A stretch of 64,000 nucleotides of DNA from Microbulbifer halophilus (GCF_026183675.1 NZ_JAPIVK010000017.1:40181-104180), one strand, 5' to 3'; counted from the stretch's first letter, positions 27,069-37,241 are shown. A program made the numbers and translations. Notes: generated from the letters alone by a model not told the origin.

Positions 27069-30062
27069 TTAAGCCATGCGCTCCAGCATTTCCCTGGCGC
27101 GTGTCTGGTGTTCGCCGCTGCCCTCTTCCGATACCTCCTTGAGGATATCCCGGGCACCATCCTTGTCGCCCATATCGAGGTAGGCCTGGGCCAACTCGAG
27201 TTTGGTGCTGACTTCGTCGTTGCCCTCGAGCAGGTTGAGCTCGGAATCCAGGTCGCTCTCCAGATTGAAGTTCAGGTCGCCCAGGTCGGCTTCCCCGCTT
27301 TCGGCGCTGGTCGCGGTTTCAGTGCCCGCCTCCGCCGCCGGGCGGGAGGCCGGCCGGGGCTCTTCGGCCACGGCCACATCGGTGTCTGTTTCCGCCGACA
27401 GGGATTCGTCGGCGTCCAGTTCGCCGGCGATGTCGTCCAGGTTGATGGAATCCAGGTCCAGGCCATCGCCGAAGTCGTCGCCGAAGTTTTCCAGGTCGTC
27501 GGAGAGATCGTCCGCGGCATCGGCGGCCGGTGCCTGCGATTCGGCCGGTTCCGGGGTAGCAGCGGTGTTCGCCTGGGGTTCGCTGTCGGTTTCGTCTTCC
27601 GCCGGCGACAGGTCGAGGTCGAAGTCGAGCCCGCCCTCGTCGCCGCTCTCATCGCTAGCAGCGGTGCTCTCGTATTCGATTGACCCCAGTTCGTCGGATT
27701 TTTCCTCGCCAGAGGTACCGTTGTCGGCGTTCAGGTCGAGGCCGTCGAGATCCAGTTCGCCGGACATCAGGTCGTCCAGGTTGAGCTCGTCTTCGCTGTT
27801 CTCCGCGGTATCGCCCTGCTCCGCAGTGCTGTCGCCGCTGTCGAAGCTGCTGTCGAGATCGAGCTCCAGGGAGAAGTCGCCGTCGTCCCCACCATTCGGC
27901 TCCGCGGCCGTCTCGCCGCCACTGCTGTCTTCGGACAGGTCCATGGTCAGGTCGTCCAGCAGGCTGGTGTCCTCAGCGCCGTCGCCGGAGTCAGGGGCGG
28001 CTGACAGATCATCGCCGCCGGAGAAATCGTCCTCGAAGGATGCGCTGATATCGTCCAGTTGCGTGGCTTCCAGGGATTCGCTGGTGAAGTCCATGGACGG
28101 CGCCTCGAACGGCGGTGCGCCGGCGATGCTCTCGCGCAGGCGCGCGGCGCGGTCGGCGGCGGGGCCATCGCTGACGGTCAGCAGCTGCCGGTAGTGGTCG
28201 TCGAACTTGTCGGCATTCTGCTCGTGGGCGTAGACCTCCATCACCATCAGGCGCGCGTCGACATTGTTCGGGTCTTTTTCCAGGCCGGCCAGCAGCTTGC
28301 CCTCGGCTTCACTGTACTGTCCCAGGGACAGGTGGATTTCCGCCTCGGAAACCGGGTCGTCGGTACCCACATCGTCCAGTTCGCCCAGATCGAAGTTGTC
28401 TTCGGTCTCCACGGGCTCGACGGTAGTCAGGCTCTCCTCCGGCTGGGGCGTTTCCTCCGGTGCCTGCGCCAGCGAGCGCTCGGCGGCCATTTCCGCCTCC
28501 ACCTGGCGCATGGCCTCCTCTTCCTCCTTGCGGCGGCGCCAGGTAAGGAAGCCGGCGAGACCGATCACCAGTGCACCCAGGCCGATGCCGATCAGCTGGA
28601 TGTTGTCCATCAGGCGATCCACCAGCGTCGGCTCGGGTTTGGTCTGGACCACCACGCGGTTGCGGCTGTCCACCTCTTCCGTTTCTTCCGGCTCGGCAGC
28701 GGCCCCGGTTTCCGGGGCGGTATCGGTTTCCCCAGCTGCGGCAACCGCTTCTGCAGGGGCCTCTTCACCCTCGGCCACCGCTTCCGCGGTCTCTTCACCA
28801 GCACCTTCCATACTGTCGGCAGGCGGGGTTTCGGTCTGCTCGGCCGCCCCCTGTACTGCTTCCAGTTCCTCGTTGGAGACCTCCACCAGGCGCTCCATGG
28901 TGTCGATCTGCTCGTCCAGTTCGGAGATGCGGTCCTTGATCTCTTCGTTTTCCAGCTCGGACTTGTCCAGCTCCTCCTCGGTCACGGCCAGCTCGCCGGC
29001 GAGGGCCTCGCTCTCCCCGGCACCGCTGCCGGAACCGGAGGTGACGGATTCGTTGTCGCCGGGCGCGGCGAGGCTGACACGGCCTTCCACGGATTCGCTC
29101 TCGGCGACCTCGGTTTCCGCCGCGCGCGCATCCAGCGGCGCGCCGGTGGCGGCATCGTCACCCACCCGCTGGCGCCAGGTGTCGTTCTGCACCGCCACCT
29201 CGGAGATGGCGTCGCGCGCACTGAAGGCGCGGATATCCTCGGTGTTCGGCAGGCGCAGTACCGCGCCTTTTTTCAGCAGGTTGATGTTGTCGTTGATGAA
29301 GGCCTCGGGGTTGAGGCGCTGGATTGCCAGCATGGTCTGCTGCACGGAGAATTCGCGGTCGGCGCGGTTCTCCAGGGCGATTTCCCACAGGGTTTCGCTG
29401 GAGGAAACCGGGCCGTAAACCTGGCTGCCGCTGTCGGCGGTGCTTTCGGCGGCCGGCTGCGCTTCGCGGCGCAGCTCCACCGGTTCCTCGGCCGGCTGTT
29501 GTGGCTGCGGCTGTGTCTCGGCCTGCCGCTCGGCGGGCTCTTCCGACGGTGCGGGGCGGGTTTCCATCTTCTCCAGCGGGCGCCGCTGCGACTGCGGCGC
29601 ATCGCGGCGCACCTGCTGGCGCTCGCGCTCGGCGGCGCGCACCGGCTGCTGTGCGGTATTGCCGGAAAAGGCCGGCAGGTCCATCAGCAGGGTGTATTCG
29701 CGCAGCAGGCGGCCGCTGGGCCAGCGGGTCTCCAGCAGGAAGTTCAGATAGGGTTCGCGAATCGGTACGCGGCTGGATACGCGGACCACCGGTTCGGCTC
29801 CGGAGTAATCCACGTCGAAACGCAACTCGGTAAGCATGTAGGACCGGTCGATGCCGGCCCGCTCGAAGTCTTCGGGGCTGGCGAGGCGCACCTTGATTTC
29901 GCCGTCGCCGAGGCCGCGGGTCTGCAGCAGACCGATTTCCGCATCCAGGGGCTGATTGAGGGTGGAGTTCAGCTTGATCTCCCCCAGCCCCAGCGCCAGA
30001 GCCGCGTTGCCCCCCAGTGCGCTGACCAGGCCAACTGCTAGTGCCAGCTTTCGCACACGCAT
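27069..30062 (-). CDS. fimV: FimV/HubP-family polar peptidoglycan-binding protein
   Basis: A 997-aa inner-membrane landmark protein. A signal peptide (LALAVGLVSALGGNAALA) is followed by the FimV N-terminal domain (LGEIKLNSTLNQPLDAEI). A LysM-like module is at about residues 215-280 (VYGPVSSSETLWEIALENRA to KKGAVLRLPNT), a coiled coil at about 345-400 and one membrane helix (LIGIGLGALVIGLAGFLTW). The long cytosolic part is very acidic, contains a TPR segment (HLSLGQYSEAEGKLLAGLEK), and ends in the conserved FimV C-terminal domain (KLELAQAYLDMGDKDGARDI). Homologues organise cell poles and type IV pilus or Xcp machinery. Downstream of the usg gene as in Pseudomonas. Confidence 0.95.
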   Translation of the reverse strand: MRVRKLALAVGLVSALGGNAALALGLGEIKLNSTLNQPLDAEIGLLQTRGLGDGEIKVRLASPEDFERAGIDRSYMLTELRFDVDYSGAEPVVRVSSRVPIREPYLNFLLETRWPSGRLLREYTLLMDLPAFSGNTAQQPVRAAERERQQVRRDAPQSQRRPLEKMETRPAPSEEPAERQAETQPQPQQPAEEPVELRREAQPAAESTADSGSQVYGPVSSSETLWEIALENRADREFSVQQTMLAIQRLNPEAFINDNINLLKKGAVLRLPNTEDIRAFSARDAISEVAVQNDTWRQRVGDDAATGAPLDARAAETEVAESESVEGRVSLAAPGDNESVTSGSGSGAGESEALAGELAVTEEELDKSELENEEIKDRISELDEQIDTMERLVEVSNEELEAVQGAAEQTETPPADSMEGAGEETAEAVAEGEEAPAEAVAAAGETDTAPETGAAAEPEETEEVDSRNRVVVQTKPEPTLVDRLMDNIQLIGIGLGALVIGLAGFLTWRRRKEEEEAMRQVEAEMAAERSLAQAPEETPQPEESLTTVEPVETEDNFDLGELDDVGTDDPVSEAEIHLSLGQYSEAEGKLLAGLEKDPNNVDARLMVMEVYAHEQNADKFDDHYRQLLTVSDGPAADRAARLRESIAGAPPFEAPSMDFTSESLEATQLDDISASFEDDFSGGDDLSAAPDSGDGAEDTSLLDDLTMDLSEDSSGGETAAEPNGGDDGDFSLELDLDSSFDSGDSTAEQGDTAENSEDELNLDDLMSGELDLDGLDLNADNGTSGEEKSDELGSIEYESTAASDESGDEGGLDFDLDLSPAEDETDSEPQANTAATPEPAESQAPAADAADDLSDDLENFGDDFGDGLDLDSINLDDIAGELDADESLSAETDTDVAVAEEPRPASRPAAEAGTETATSAESGEADLGDLNFNLESDLDSELNLLEGNDEVSTKLELAQAYLDMGDKDGARDILKEVSEEGSGEHQTRAREMLERMA

Positions 30063-30240
30063 ATCCGATTCCCTTTATTGTTAGAATCCCGGGCTTTCCA
30101 CAAAGCCCTTCACTGTACAGTAAACGTTCAACCAGGCGACTGCCGCAATGGCGGTCCACCCCCACTGGCGAATTACTCGCCACCCCGAGCCGAACCAAAG
30201 TTAAGAATAAACCTTCAGTATGGCCGCTAAGTATTAATTA

Positions 30241-31236
30241 TCAGTGGTTTTTTAGCAACAAGTGAGCAATCTGTGCGCAGTTGATCGCCAGGTCTCTGCG
30301 CAAATTGTCGGATGCCGCACAAAAATTAACCTGCTTCGCACTCAGGAGGCTCTGCCGCAGTCTGCCGATCAGCGTTTCCTCACCGCCCACGGCCGCTTCG
30401 GCGGAGGGCCGCTCGCTCATTTTCAGGCGCGCCCCGTTTCGCAGCAGGCCACCGATCTGCTCCAGGTCCGCCTCTTCCTTCAACACGACACGCAGATTGG
30501 CCAGTTGACCGTGAAAGACCGACGCGGTATTGATACTGGCGTCCAGCGCTATGTCCTCGCCCAGCAGGCCGCGCAGGTCGTGAACCAGCGCCAGCTCGGA
30601 CAGGTTATGGCCGCTGGCCAGCAGCGCCTCGCTGGAGCTCAGGTGATTGAAAGCCAGGCGGTGGCCGATGGCCGGGTCGATATCCGCCTCCTGGCCGTTG
30701 AACATGCGCGCGGTCTGTGCGGCCATGGCGTCCACCGCGGACTTGCCCAGCTCGGATACCGGCTGGTTGAGGATAATCTCCACCGCCTGCAGGCGATCGC
30801 GCAGCGGCGCCAGCGCTTCCGCCAGCATGGATGCGCCGGCGCCCGGCAGTGCCAGCACATGTCGCTCCGCTGCGGCGATATCCGCACTGTTGAGGAGCGG
30901 GTGAATCGGTGTGGCGGTGTCGTCGCCGCGGGTGTTGTCGGCCGTGTCCAGCACCCAGGCACCAGCGGTTTCCGCCGCTTCCAGCGCCGCCCGGGCGGCC
31001 TCCCCGCCCTTCAGCAGGACCACCACCTGCTCCGGTGCGAAGGTGAACTGCTCCAGCGACTGCACCGGGATATTGCGGTTGGCGTATACCTGCGGCGCCG
31101 ATTCGCTTTCCTCCTCGTCCAGCAGCCGCAGCCGGTCGGCGTCGACCACCTTGCGCTCCTCCAGGACTTCCAGCAGGGGGGAAAAAGCGGCGCTGTCGAC
31201 GCCGACCAGGACCAGTTCGCGGGGGGAATCCGGCAT
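30241..31236 (-). CDS. usg: [21 protein letters not shown] dehydrogenase-like protein without the catalytic cysteine (Usg-1 family)
   Basis: A 331-aa paralogue of Asd with the two-domain fold: N-terminal Rossmann half (LVLVGVDSAAFSPLLEVL) and C-terminal dimerisation half. Where active Asd has an NPGC-type cysteine this protein reads VLALPGAGASML, so the nucleophile is absent and ordinary dehydrogenase activity is unlikely. This matches the Usg-1 family encoded between asd and fimV or truA in gammaproteobacteria. Function is unknown. A palindromic terminator-like hairpin separates it from asd. Confidence 0.85.
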   Translation of the reverse strand: MPDSPRELVLVGVDSAAFSPLLEVLEERKVVDADRLRLLDEEESESAPQVYANRNIPVQSLEQFTFAPEQVVVLLKGGEAARAALEAAETAGAWVLDTADNTRGDDTATPIHPLLNSADIAAAERHVLALPGAGASMLAEALAPLRDRLQAVEIILNQPVSELGKSAVDAMAAQTARMFNGQEADIDPAIGHRLAFNHLSSSEALLASGHNLSELALVHDLRGLLGEDIALDASINTASVFHGQLANLRVVLKEEADLEQIGGLLRNGARLKMSERPSAEAAVGGEETLIGRLRQSLLSAKQVNFCAASDNLRRDLAINCAQIAHLLLKNH

Positions 31237-31303
31237 ATCACATCACTTCGTCAGTTGGGGAGGAAAAGCGGGGGCGATTATACCCATCGGGCAGAAAGGG
31301 GAA

Positions 31304-31328
31304 AGCCGCTCCGGGGATTGGAGCGGCT
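31304..31328. terminator. Probable intrinsic terminator downstream of asd
   Basis: AGCCGCTCC (31304-31312), 7-nt loop, GGAGCGGCT (31320-31328): a 9-bp perfect stem. On the minus strand it is followed by TTCCCCTTT, a weak U-tract. It lies between asd and usg. Confidence 0.55.
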
Positions 31329-31384
31329 CAATTGTGCGAATGGTGTCACAAGCGGGGATTCGACCCGAGGGGGCCGTACGGCCG

Positions 31385-31420
31385 CCCTCTCCCCCGGCCC
31401 CTCTCCCGGTGGGAGAGGGG
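31385..31420. repeat. CCCTCTCCC-type palindromic repeat
   Basis: CCCTCTCCCCCGG, then CCCCTCTCCC, GGT, GGGAGAGGGG. Same family as 17660 and 26931. It lies 59 bp downstream of asd. Confidence 0.85.
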
Positions 31421-31479
31421 AGCGCTGTTTCTGGCATTGGGGGGAAGTTATTGGGCGGAGGGAGATTGGCGCTCCCGAC

Positions 31480-32595
31480 TTACAGCTTGCCCAGCAGGAT
31501 CAGCAGTACCCGGCGCAGCGGTTCGGCGGCGCCCCAGAGGAGCTGGTCGCCGACGGTGAAGGCGGACAGGTACTGCGGGCCCATGTTCAGCTTGCGCAGG
31601 CGGCCCACCGGGATATCCATGGTGCCGGTGACCGCGGTCGGGGTCAGCTGCTCAAGGGTGGCTTCACGCTCGTTGGGGACTACCTTGGCCCAGTCGTTCG
31701 AGGATCCGATCAGCTGTTCGACCTCGGCGATGGAGACGTCTTTTTTCAGCTTCACGGTGAACGCCTGGCTGTGGCAGCGCATGGAACCGATACGTACGCA
31801 GGTGCCGTCGACCGGCACGGTGGTGTCGGTGCGCAGAATCTTGTTGGCCTCGGCCTGGGCTTTCCACTCCTCGCGGCTCTGGCCGTTTTCCAGCTGGGTG
31901 TCGATCCACGGCAGCAGGCTGCCGGCCAGCGGCGCGCCGAATTCGGCGGTGGGGAAATCGCCGGAGCGCATGGTATCGGCCACCTTGCGGTCGATCTCCA
32001 GGATGGCGCTGGACGGGTCCGCCAGTTCGTCGGCGACGCAGTCGCGAAGACTGCCCATCTGGCTGATCAGCTCGCGCATATGGCGGGCGCCGGAGCCGCT
32101 GGCGGCCTGGTAGGTCATGGCGGACACCCAGTCCACCAGGCCTTCTTTGAACAGGCCACCGAGGCCCATCAGCATCAGGCTGACGGTGCAGTTACCGCCG
32201 ATAAAGTCCTTCACGCCGGCGTCGATACCGCGGTCGATGACATCGCGGTTTACCGGGTCCAGCACGATGATGGAGTCGTCTTCCATGCGCAGGCTGGAGG
32301 CGGCGTCGATCCAGTAACCTTTCCAGCCCTTCTCGCGCAGTTGCGGGTAGACTTTTTTGGTGTAGTCGCCGCCCTGGCAGCTGACGATGGCGTCCAGTTC
32401 CGCCAGCGCGTCGATATCGAAGGCATCGCCCAGCGGCGCCACTTCGCGGCCCACGTCGGGCGCCTTGCCGCCGGCGTTGGAGGTAGAGAAAAATACCGGT
32501 TCCGGGATGTGCGCGAAATCGTTCTCTTCGTGCATGCGGCCCATGAGTACCGAGCCGACCATGCCGCGCCAGCCGATAAAACCTACTTTGTTCAT
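31480..32595 (-). CDS. asd: [21 protein letters not shown] dehydrogenase
   Basis: A 371-aa NADP enzyme converting beta-aspartyl phosphate to aspartate semialdehyde for Lys, Met, Thr and diaminopimelate synthesis. The catalytic cysteine is C136 in [14 protein letters not shown], matching E. coli C135. [17 protein letters not shown] is the NADP loop. This is the longer enterobacterial-type Asd, distinct from the shorter Usg-like neighbour. AGGAAA upstream supports the ATG. A 109-bp gap containing repeat debris separates it from leuB. Confidence 0.97.
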   Translation of the reverse strand: MNKVGFIGWRGMVGSVLMGRMHEENDFAHIPEPVFFSTSNAGGKAPDVGREVAPLGDAFDIDALAELDAIVSCQGGDYTKKVYPQLREKGWKGYWIDAASSLRMEDDSIIVLDPVNRDVIDRGIDAGVKDFIGGNCTVSLMLMGLGGLFKEGLVDWVSAMTYQAASGSGARHMRELISQMGSLRDCVADELADPSSAILEIDRKVADTMRSGDFPTAEFGAPLAGSLLPWIDTQLENGQSREEWKAQAEANKILRTDTTVPVDGTCVRIGSMRCHSQAFTVKLKKDVSIAEVEQLIGSSNDWAKVVPNEREATLEQLTPTAVTGTMDIPVGRLRKLNMGPQYLSAFTVGDQLLWGAAEPLRRVLLILLGKL

Positions 32596-32704
32596 TGCAG
32601 TTTCCTGTTAATCCTGTGTGTCTTGAATTCCGGTACCGGATCAAGTCCGGCATGACGCATCTGCGCCGGAATGACGAATCGGGAGAAGAAAGGGGGCGCT
32701 GGAA

Positions 32705-33778
32705 TCAGAAAGCGGCCACCACTGCTGCGCCCATTTCCGCGGTGGATACCTTCCTGCCACCTTCAGTGTAGATATCCGCGGTGCGCAGTCCGTCGTCGAG
32801 CACCTTGCTGACAGCCTTTTCGATCGCGTCCGCCGCCTCGCCCTGATCCAGCGAGTAGCGCAGCATCATCGCCGCCGACAGGATGGTCGCCAGCGGGTTG
32901 GCCAGGCCCCGGCCGGCGATATCCGGCGCCGAGCCGTGGCAGGGTTCGTAGAGGCCGAAGCCGCTCTGGTTCAGCGACGCGGACGGCAGCATACCGATGG
33001 AGCCGGTGAGCATGGCGGCGGCGTCGGAGAGGATATCGCCGAACATATTGCCGGTGACCATCACGTCGAACTGCTTGGGCGCGCGCACCAACTGCATGGC
33101 CGCGTTGTCCACGTACATGTGCGACAGCTCCACGTCCGGATACTCCGGCGCCAGGCGGTCCAGTACTTCGCGCCAGAGTACGGTGACTTCCAGCACATTG
33201 GCCTTGTCCACGGAGCAGAGCTTGCCATTGCGCTTCTGTGCCGCCTCGAAGGCGCTGCGCGCGATGCGCTCGATTTCCGACTCACTGTAAACGTAGGTAT
33301 TGAAGCCCTGCTTCTCGCCGTTTTCCAGTGTGCGGATACCGCGCGGCTCACCGAAGTAGATACCGCCGGTGAGCTCGCGCACGATCAGGATATCCAGGCC
33401 AGAAACCACGTCCGGTTTCAGCGAGGACGCCTCGGCCAGCTGCGGATAGAGGATCGCCGGGCGCAGGTTGGCGTAGAGGCCCAACTTGCTGCGAATTTTC
33501 AGCAGGCCCTTTTCCGGGCGAATGGCGCGATCCAGTTGATCCCACTTGGGGCCGCCGACGGCGCCCAATAATACGGCGTCGCACTGGCCGGCCTTTTCCA
33601 GCTCGGCGTCGGTGAGCGGCTCGCCGTGCGCATCGATGGAGGCGCCACCGATCAGGCCCTGCTCAAAGCTCAGGTCCAGGCCGAATTTTCTGTCCGCGGC
33701 TTCCAGTACCGCCACCGCCTGCTCGACGATTTCCGGGCCTATGCCGTCGCCCGGGAAGATCATGATTTTCTTGCTCAC
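32705..33778 (-). CDS. leuB: 3-isopropylmalate dehydrogenase
   Basis: A 357-aa NAD-dependent decarboxylating dehydrogenase of leucine synthesis. It begins [18 protein letters not shown] and has [16 protein letters not shown], the [11 protein letters not shown] site and [11 protein letters not shown]. The GTG at 33778 is preferred over the ATG at 33784 because AAGGA abuts that ATG but is 6 nt from the GTG, and family proteins begin close to SKKI. Last of leuC-leuD-leuB, separated from leuD by a large repeat. Confidence 0.95.
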   Translation of the reverse strand: MSKKIMIFPGDGIGPEIVEQAVAVLEAADRKFGLDLSFEQGLIGGASIDAHGEPLTDAELEKAGQCDAVLLGAVGGPKWDQLDRAIRPEKGLLKIRSKLGLYANLRPAILYPQLAEASSLKPDVVSGLDILIVRELTGGIYFGEPRGIRTLENGEKQGFNTYVYSESEIERIARSAFEAAQKRNGKLCSVDKANVLEVTVLWREVLDRLAPEYPDVELSHMYVDNAAMQLVRAPKQFDVMVTGNMFGDILSDAAAMLTGSIGMLPSASLNQSGFGLYEPCHGSAPDIAGRGLANPLATILSAAMMLRYSLDQGEAADAIEKAVSKVLDDGLRTADIYTEGGRKVSTAEMGAAVVAAF

Positions 33779-33784
33779 AAGCAT

Positions 33785-33790
33785 TCCTTA
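33785..33790 (-). promoter_or_regulatory. Ribosome binding site deciding the leuB start
   Basis: TAAGGA on the minus strand lies immediately before ATG 33784 and 6 nt before GTG 33778. The spacing favours the GTG as the real start. Confidence 0.65.
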
Positions 33791-33856
33791 AATTTGCTGA
33801 ATTCGTAGGGGGCGCCGTGCGCACCATTTGGGCCCGGCGGCCCCCTACTCAACTGT

Positions 33857-33923
33857 CGTCATACCGGCGAATGCCGGTATCCAGTTTTGTACCACCTGGA
33901 TTCCGGCATTCGCCGGAATGACG
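33857..33923. repeat. GTCATNCCGGCGAATGCCGG hairpin repeat
   Basis: Arms 33857-33884 and 33896-33923 (28 bp each) pair with two mismatches around an 11-nt loop. The arm begins CGTCATACCGGCGAATGCCG. This is the very widespread bacterial CGTCATTCCSGCGAANGC-type intergenic repeat. It lies only 7 bp beyond the leuD stop, within the leu operon. Related fragments (GGAATGACG, CCGGATCAAGTCCGG) are in the asd-leuB gap near 32635-32680. Confidence 0.88.
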
Positions 33924-33930
33924 ATAAGAC

Positions 33931-34578
33931 CTATTTTACGGAATCGAACAACCAAGGTGCCTGCTCGCGGCGCCTGGCTTCGTAGGCGCGGATAGCGTCC
34001 GCGTCTTCCAGCGTCAGGCCGATATCGTCCAGGCCGTTCAGCAGGCAGTGCTTGCGGAATTCGTCCACCTCGAAATCGATGGTCTCGCCATTCGGCTTGA
34101 TCACCTGCTGTTTTTCCAGGTCGATGGTCAGCTCGTAACCTTCCTGCGCGTACATCTCCTCGAACAACTGATCGACGACCTGTTCGTCGAGCGCGATCGG
34201 CAGCAGGCCGTTCTTGAAACAGTTGTTGTAGAAGATATCGGCAAAGCTCGGCGCGATCACCGCACGGAAGCCGTAGTCGTCCAGGGCCCAGGGCGCGTGC
34301 TCGCGGCTGGAACCGCAACCGAAATTATCGCGCGCCAGCAATACCGAGGCACCATTATAGCGCGGAAAGTTCAGCGGGAACTCCGGGTTGAGCGGGCGCG
34401 CGCTGTTGTCCTGCCCCGGCTGGCCCTCATCGAGATAGCGCAGCTCGTCGAACAGGTTGGGGCCGAAGCCGGTGCGCTTGATGGATTTCAGGAACTGCTT
34501 GGGGATGATCAGATCCGTATCCACATTGGCGCGGTCCATCGGCGCCGCCAGGCCCTTGTGTTGAGTAAAAGCTTTCAT
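33931..34578 (-). CDS. leuD: 3-isopropylmalate dehydratase small subunit
   Basis: A 215-aa subunit forming the swivel domain of isopropylmalate isomerase with LeuC. Landmarks are [29 protein letters not shown] and [16 protein letters not shown]. It starts in a TAATG overlap with the leuC stop, so translation is coupled. Confidence 0.97.
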   Translation of the reverse strand: MKAFTQHKGLAAPMDRANVDTDLIIPKQFLKSIKRTGFGPNLFDELRYLDEGQPGQDNSARPLNPEFPLNFPRYNGASVLLARDNFGCGSSREHAPWALDDYGFRAVIAPSFADIFYNNCFKNGLLPIALDEQVVDQLFEEMYAQEGYELTIDLEKQQVIKPNGETIDFEVDEFRKHCLLNGLDDIGLTLEDADAIRAYEARRREQAPWLFDSVK

Positions 34579-36017
34579 TACGCGCTCTCCCCGGCGTCGG
34601 CCATTTCACGCACATCGACAAAGTTACCGGCAATCGCCGCCGCCGCGGCCATGCCCGGGCTCACCAGATGGGTCCGGCCGCCGTAGCCCTGGCGCCCCTC
34701 GAAGTTGCGGTTGGAGGTAGAGGCGCAGTGCTCGCCGGCCCCCAGCTTGTCCGCGTTCATCGCCAGGCACATGGAACAGGAGGGCTCGCGCCACTCGAAA
34801 CCGGCGTCGATAAACACACTGTGCAGGCCCTCTTTTTCCGCCTGCGCCTTCACCGACTGGGAACCCGGCACTACCAGCACCTGCTTGACGCTGTCGGCCT
34901 TCCTGCGACCCTTCGCCACAGCAGCGGCCGCGCGCAGGTCCTCGATACGGGAGTTGGTGCAGGAGCCGATAAACACCCGGTCCAGTTTGATATCGGTGAT
35001 CTTCTGGCCCGCGTCCAGACCCATATATTCCAACGCGCGCTCAACGCCGGTGCGCTTGCCCGCATCGGCTTCCTTCGCCGGGTCCGGCACCAGCGCACTG
35101 ACCGGCGCCACCATTTCCGGCGAAGTGCCCCAGCTCACCTGCGGTTCGATCTCTTCCGCGCGCAGCTCCACCACTGCATCGAAGACGGCATCGTCGTCGG
35201 AGTGCAGGCGGCTCCAGTTCTCGACGGCGGCATCCCACTGCGATCCCTTCGGGGCGTAGGGCTTGTCTTTTACGTAATCCAGCGTCACCTGGTCCACCGC
35301 CACCATGCCGGCGCGGGCGCCGGCCTCGATGGCCATGTTGCAGATGGTCATGCGGCCCTCCATGGACAGGCCGCGGATGGCGGAACCGCCGAACTCGATC
35401 GCGTAACCGGTGCCGCCGGCGGTGCCGATCTTGCCGATGATCGCCAGCACCACGTCCTTCGCGGTCACGCCCGGGCCCAGCTCGCCATCCACGCGCACCA
35501 GCATGTTCTTCATCTTCTTCTGGATCAGGCACTGGGTGGCCATCACGTGTTCCACCTCGGAGGTGCCGATGCCGTGTGCCAGGGCACCCAGGGCGCCGTG
35601 GGTGGAGGTGTGGGAATCGCCGCAGACCACGGTCATGCCCGGCATGGTGGCGCCGGTCTCGGGTCCGATCACGTGTACGATACCCTGCCCCGGCTCGTTG
35701 ATACCGAACTGGACCACATCGAAACTTTTGCAGTTCTCGTCCAGGGTCTGCACCTGGATGCGGGAAATCTCGTCGCGGATACCGGCCACGCCGGCGGCGC
35801 GCTCGGCGGTTTCGGAAGGCACATTGTGATCCGGCGTGGCCACCAGGGAGTCCCGGCGCCAGGGCTTGCGACCCGCCAGTCGCAGCCCCTCGAACGCCTG
35901 CGGCGAGGTGACTTCGTGAATCAGGTGGCGATCAATATAGATCAGCGCCGTACCGTCTTCGCGGCTTTTGACCAGGTGGTCCTGCCAGAGTTTGTCGTAG
36001 AGCGTCTGTCCGGCCAT
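34578..36017 (-). CDS. leuC: 3-isopropylmalate dehydratase large subunit
   Basis: A 479-aa aconitase-family [4Fe-4S] enzyme isomerising 2- to 3-isopropylmalate. Cluster cysteines are visible in [13 protein letters not shown] and [26 protein letters not shown] is the family signature. The start [16 protein letters not shown] is chosen; the frame upstream to 36275 crosses repeats. It diverges from a LysR gene, the usual arrangement in Pseudomonas. Confidence 0.97.
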   Translation of the reverse strand: MAGQTLYDKLWQDHLVKSREDGTALIYIDRHLIHEVTSPQAFEGLRLAGRKPWRRDSLVATPDHNVPSETAERAAGVAGIRDEISRIQVQTLDENCKSFDVVQFGINEPGQGIVHVIGPETGATMPGMTVVCGDSHTSTHGALGALAHGIGTSEVEHVMATQCLIQKKMKNMLVRVDGELGPGVTAKDVVLAIIGKIGTAGGTGYAIEFGGSAIRGLSMEGRMTICNMAIEAGARAGMVAVDQVTLDYVKDKPYAPKGSQWDAAVENWSRLHSDDDAVFDAVVELRAEEIEPQVSWGTSPEMVAPVSALVPDPAKEADAGKRTGVERALEYMGLDAGQKITDIKLDRVFIGSCTNSRIEDLRAAAAVAKGRRKADSVKQVLVVPGSQSVKAQAEKEGLHSVFIDAGFEWREPSCSMCLAMNADKLGAGEHCASTSNRNFEGRQGYGGRTHLVSPGMAAAAAIAGNFVDVREMADAGESA

Positions 36018-36138
36018 GGCCGTGTCCTCTGAATGCGGTTTTCGAATTCGGCCGAGTCTAGGCTGGACATTAAATAACATCAATTTATATTTATTATAAG
36101 AAGTAGTCGGAAATGGAATGCAGAAAGTGGGGCTCGAG

Positions 36139-36160
36139 CAGGGTGCGCCGGCGCACCCTG
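36139..36160. repeat. CAGGGTGCGCC/GGCGCACCCTG palindrome
   Basis: A perfect 22-bp palindrome in the leuC-lysR divergent intergenic region. It shares GGGTGCGCC with repeats at 23116 and 41911. Confidence 0.75.
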
Positions 36161-36194
36161 CGGTTGGAAAAGAATATCGAGGCCAGATGTGTAA

Positions 36195-36270
36195 GGCCCT
36201 GCTGTCGGGGGCTGTTTGTGAAACGATTGCCGATGAGGCTGTTGAGCAAACAACCACTGACAGCAGGGCC
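36195..36270. repeat. Degenerate hairpin repeat, family 1 copy C
   Basis: Arms 36195-36218 and 36247-36270 both begin with GGCCCTGCTGTC (inverted) and pair at most of 24 positions. They resemble the arms of copy B at 17509. The loop is only about 28 nt and lacks the conserved GGGACACGC core, so this looks like a core-less relative. It lies 45 bp upstream of the LysR start, in the shared regulatory region. Confidence 0.7.
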
Positions 36271-36314
36271 GACACGACATCGACTTACCGGCACCAAAGA
36301 ACGAGGACACAAAA

Positions 36315-37214
36315 ATGGAAATCCAGTGGCTAAGGGCCTTCCTGGCCGTCGCCGAACAGGGCTCCGCCTCCGAGGCCGCCGAGACCCTGCACCTGACGCA
36401 GCCGGCGGTCAGCAAACGCCTGGCGGCGCTGGAGCAGCAGTTGGGCACGCCGCTGTTCGACCGTATCGGCCGGCGCCTGCAGCTCACCAACGCCGGCCGC
36501 ACTCTGCTGCCGCGGGCTCGACATATCCTCAACGAGGTCAGCGACGCCGAGCACGAGTTGCGCGCACTCGGCAGTGCGGTGACCGGCAGCTTGCGCATCG
36601 CCACCAGTCACCATGTGGGCCTGCACCACCTGCCACCGGTACTCAAGGCATTCAGCAACCGCTACCCGGAAGTGGCGCTGGATATCGATTTCGTCGATTC
36701 GGAACAGGCCTATGAGGCGCTGATGGCCGGCGAGTACGAACTGGCGGTGGTGACCCTGGCACTGAAGGAATACCCCAACCTGGATTCCCGCGTGATCTGG
36801 CCCGATCCCTGCGTGGTGGTGGCGGCACCGGAGCATCCGCTGTCAAAGATGCCGGCGCTGGATCTCGCCGACCTGTCCCGCTACCCGGCCATACTGCCGG
36901 ACCTGAACACCTATACCGGCCGCCTGATCAAGCGCGAGTTCGACCGGCGGGGCCTGAAACTCACCGCCAAACTGGCCACCAACTTCCTCGAGACCATCAA
37001 GATGATGGCCGGCGTCGGCCTCGGCTGGAGCGTGCTGCCACAGACACTGGTAGACGACAGCCTGGCGATACTGCCGGTGGAAAAGCTGCATATCCTTCGC
37101 AACCTGGGCGTGATCAGCCACCGCGCGCGCACCCTCAGCAACGCCGCAGCCGCCCTGCAGCAGTTACTGATCGCCGCAGCGGACAAAAATTCGCCAGGCA
37201 ATCCGGCCGGGTAA
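36315..37214 (+). CDS. LysR family transcriptional regulator
   Basis: A 299-aa LTTR. The N-terminal winged HTH (MEIQWLRAFLAVAEQGSASE, then AAETLHLTQPAVSKRLAALE) is followed by an effector domain with the LRIATSHHVGLHHLPPVL opening. It is divergent from leuC with a 297-bp gap, the position occupied in Pseudomonas by a LysR gene adjacent to leuC. Control of leuCDB is a reasonable inference, but no operator can be proven; the shared region is largely repeats. Confidence 0.92.
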   Translation: MEIQWLRAFLAVAEQGSASEAAETLHLTQPAVSKRLAALEQQLGTPLFDRIGRRLQLTNAGRTLLPRARHILNEVSDAEHELRALGSAVTGSLRIATSHHVGLHHLPPVLKAFSNRYPEVALDIDFVDSEQAYEALMAGEYELAVVTLALKEYPNLDSRVIWPDPCVVVAAPEHPLSKMPALDLADLSRYPAILPDLNTYTGRLIKREFDRRGLKLTAKLATNFLETIKMMAGVGLGWSVLPQTLVDDSLAILPVEKLHILRNLGVISHRARTLSNAAAALQQLLIAAADKNSPGNPAG

Positions 37215-37241
37215 CCCGACCGGTTTCGCGAAATGTGCAAT

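Noticed and set aside
28059..30041. Long plus-strand frames opposite fimV
   Set aside because: The FimV frame has a signal peptide, LysM-like module, membrane helix and C-terminal domain; the opposite frames show none.
36018..36314. A specific LysR operator (T-N11-A) for leuC
   Set aside because: Several weak matches exist but none stands out against the repeats that fill the region.
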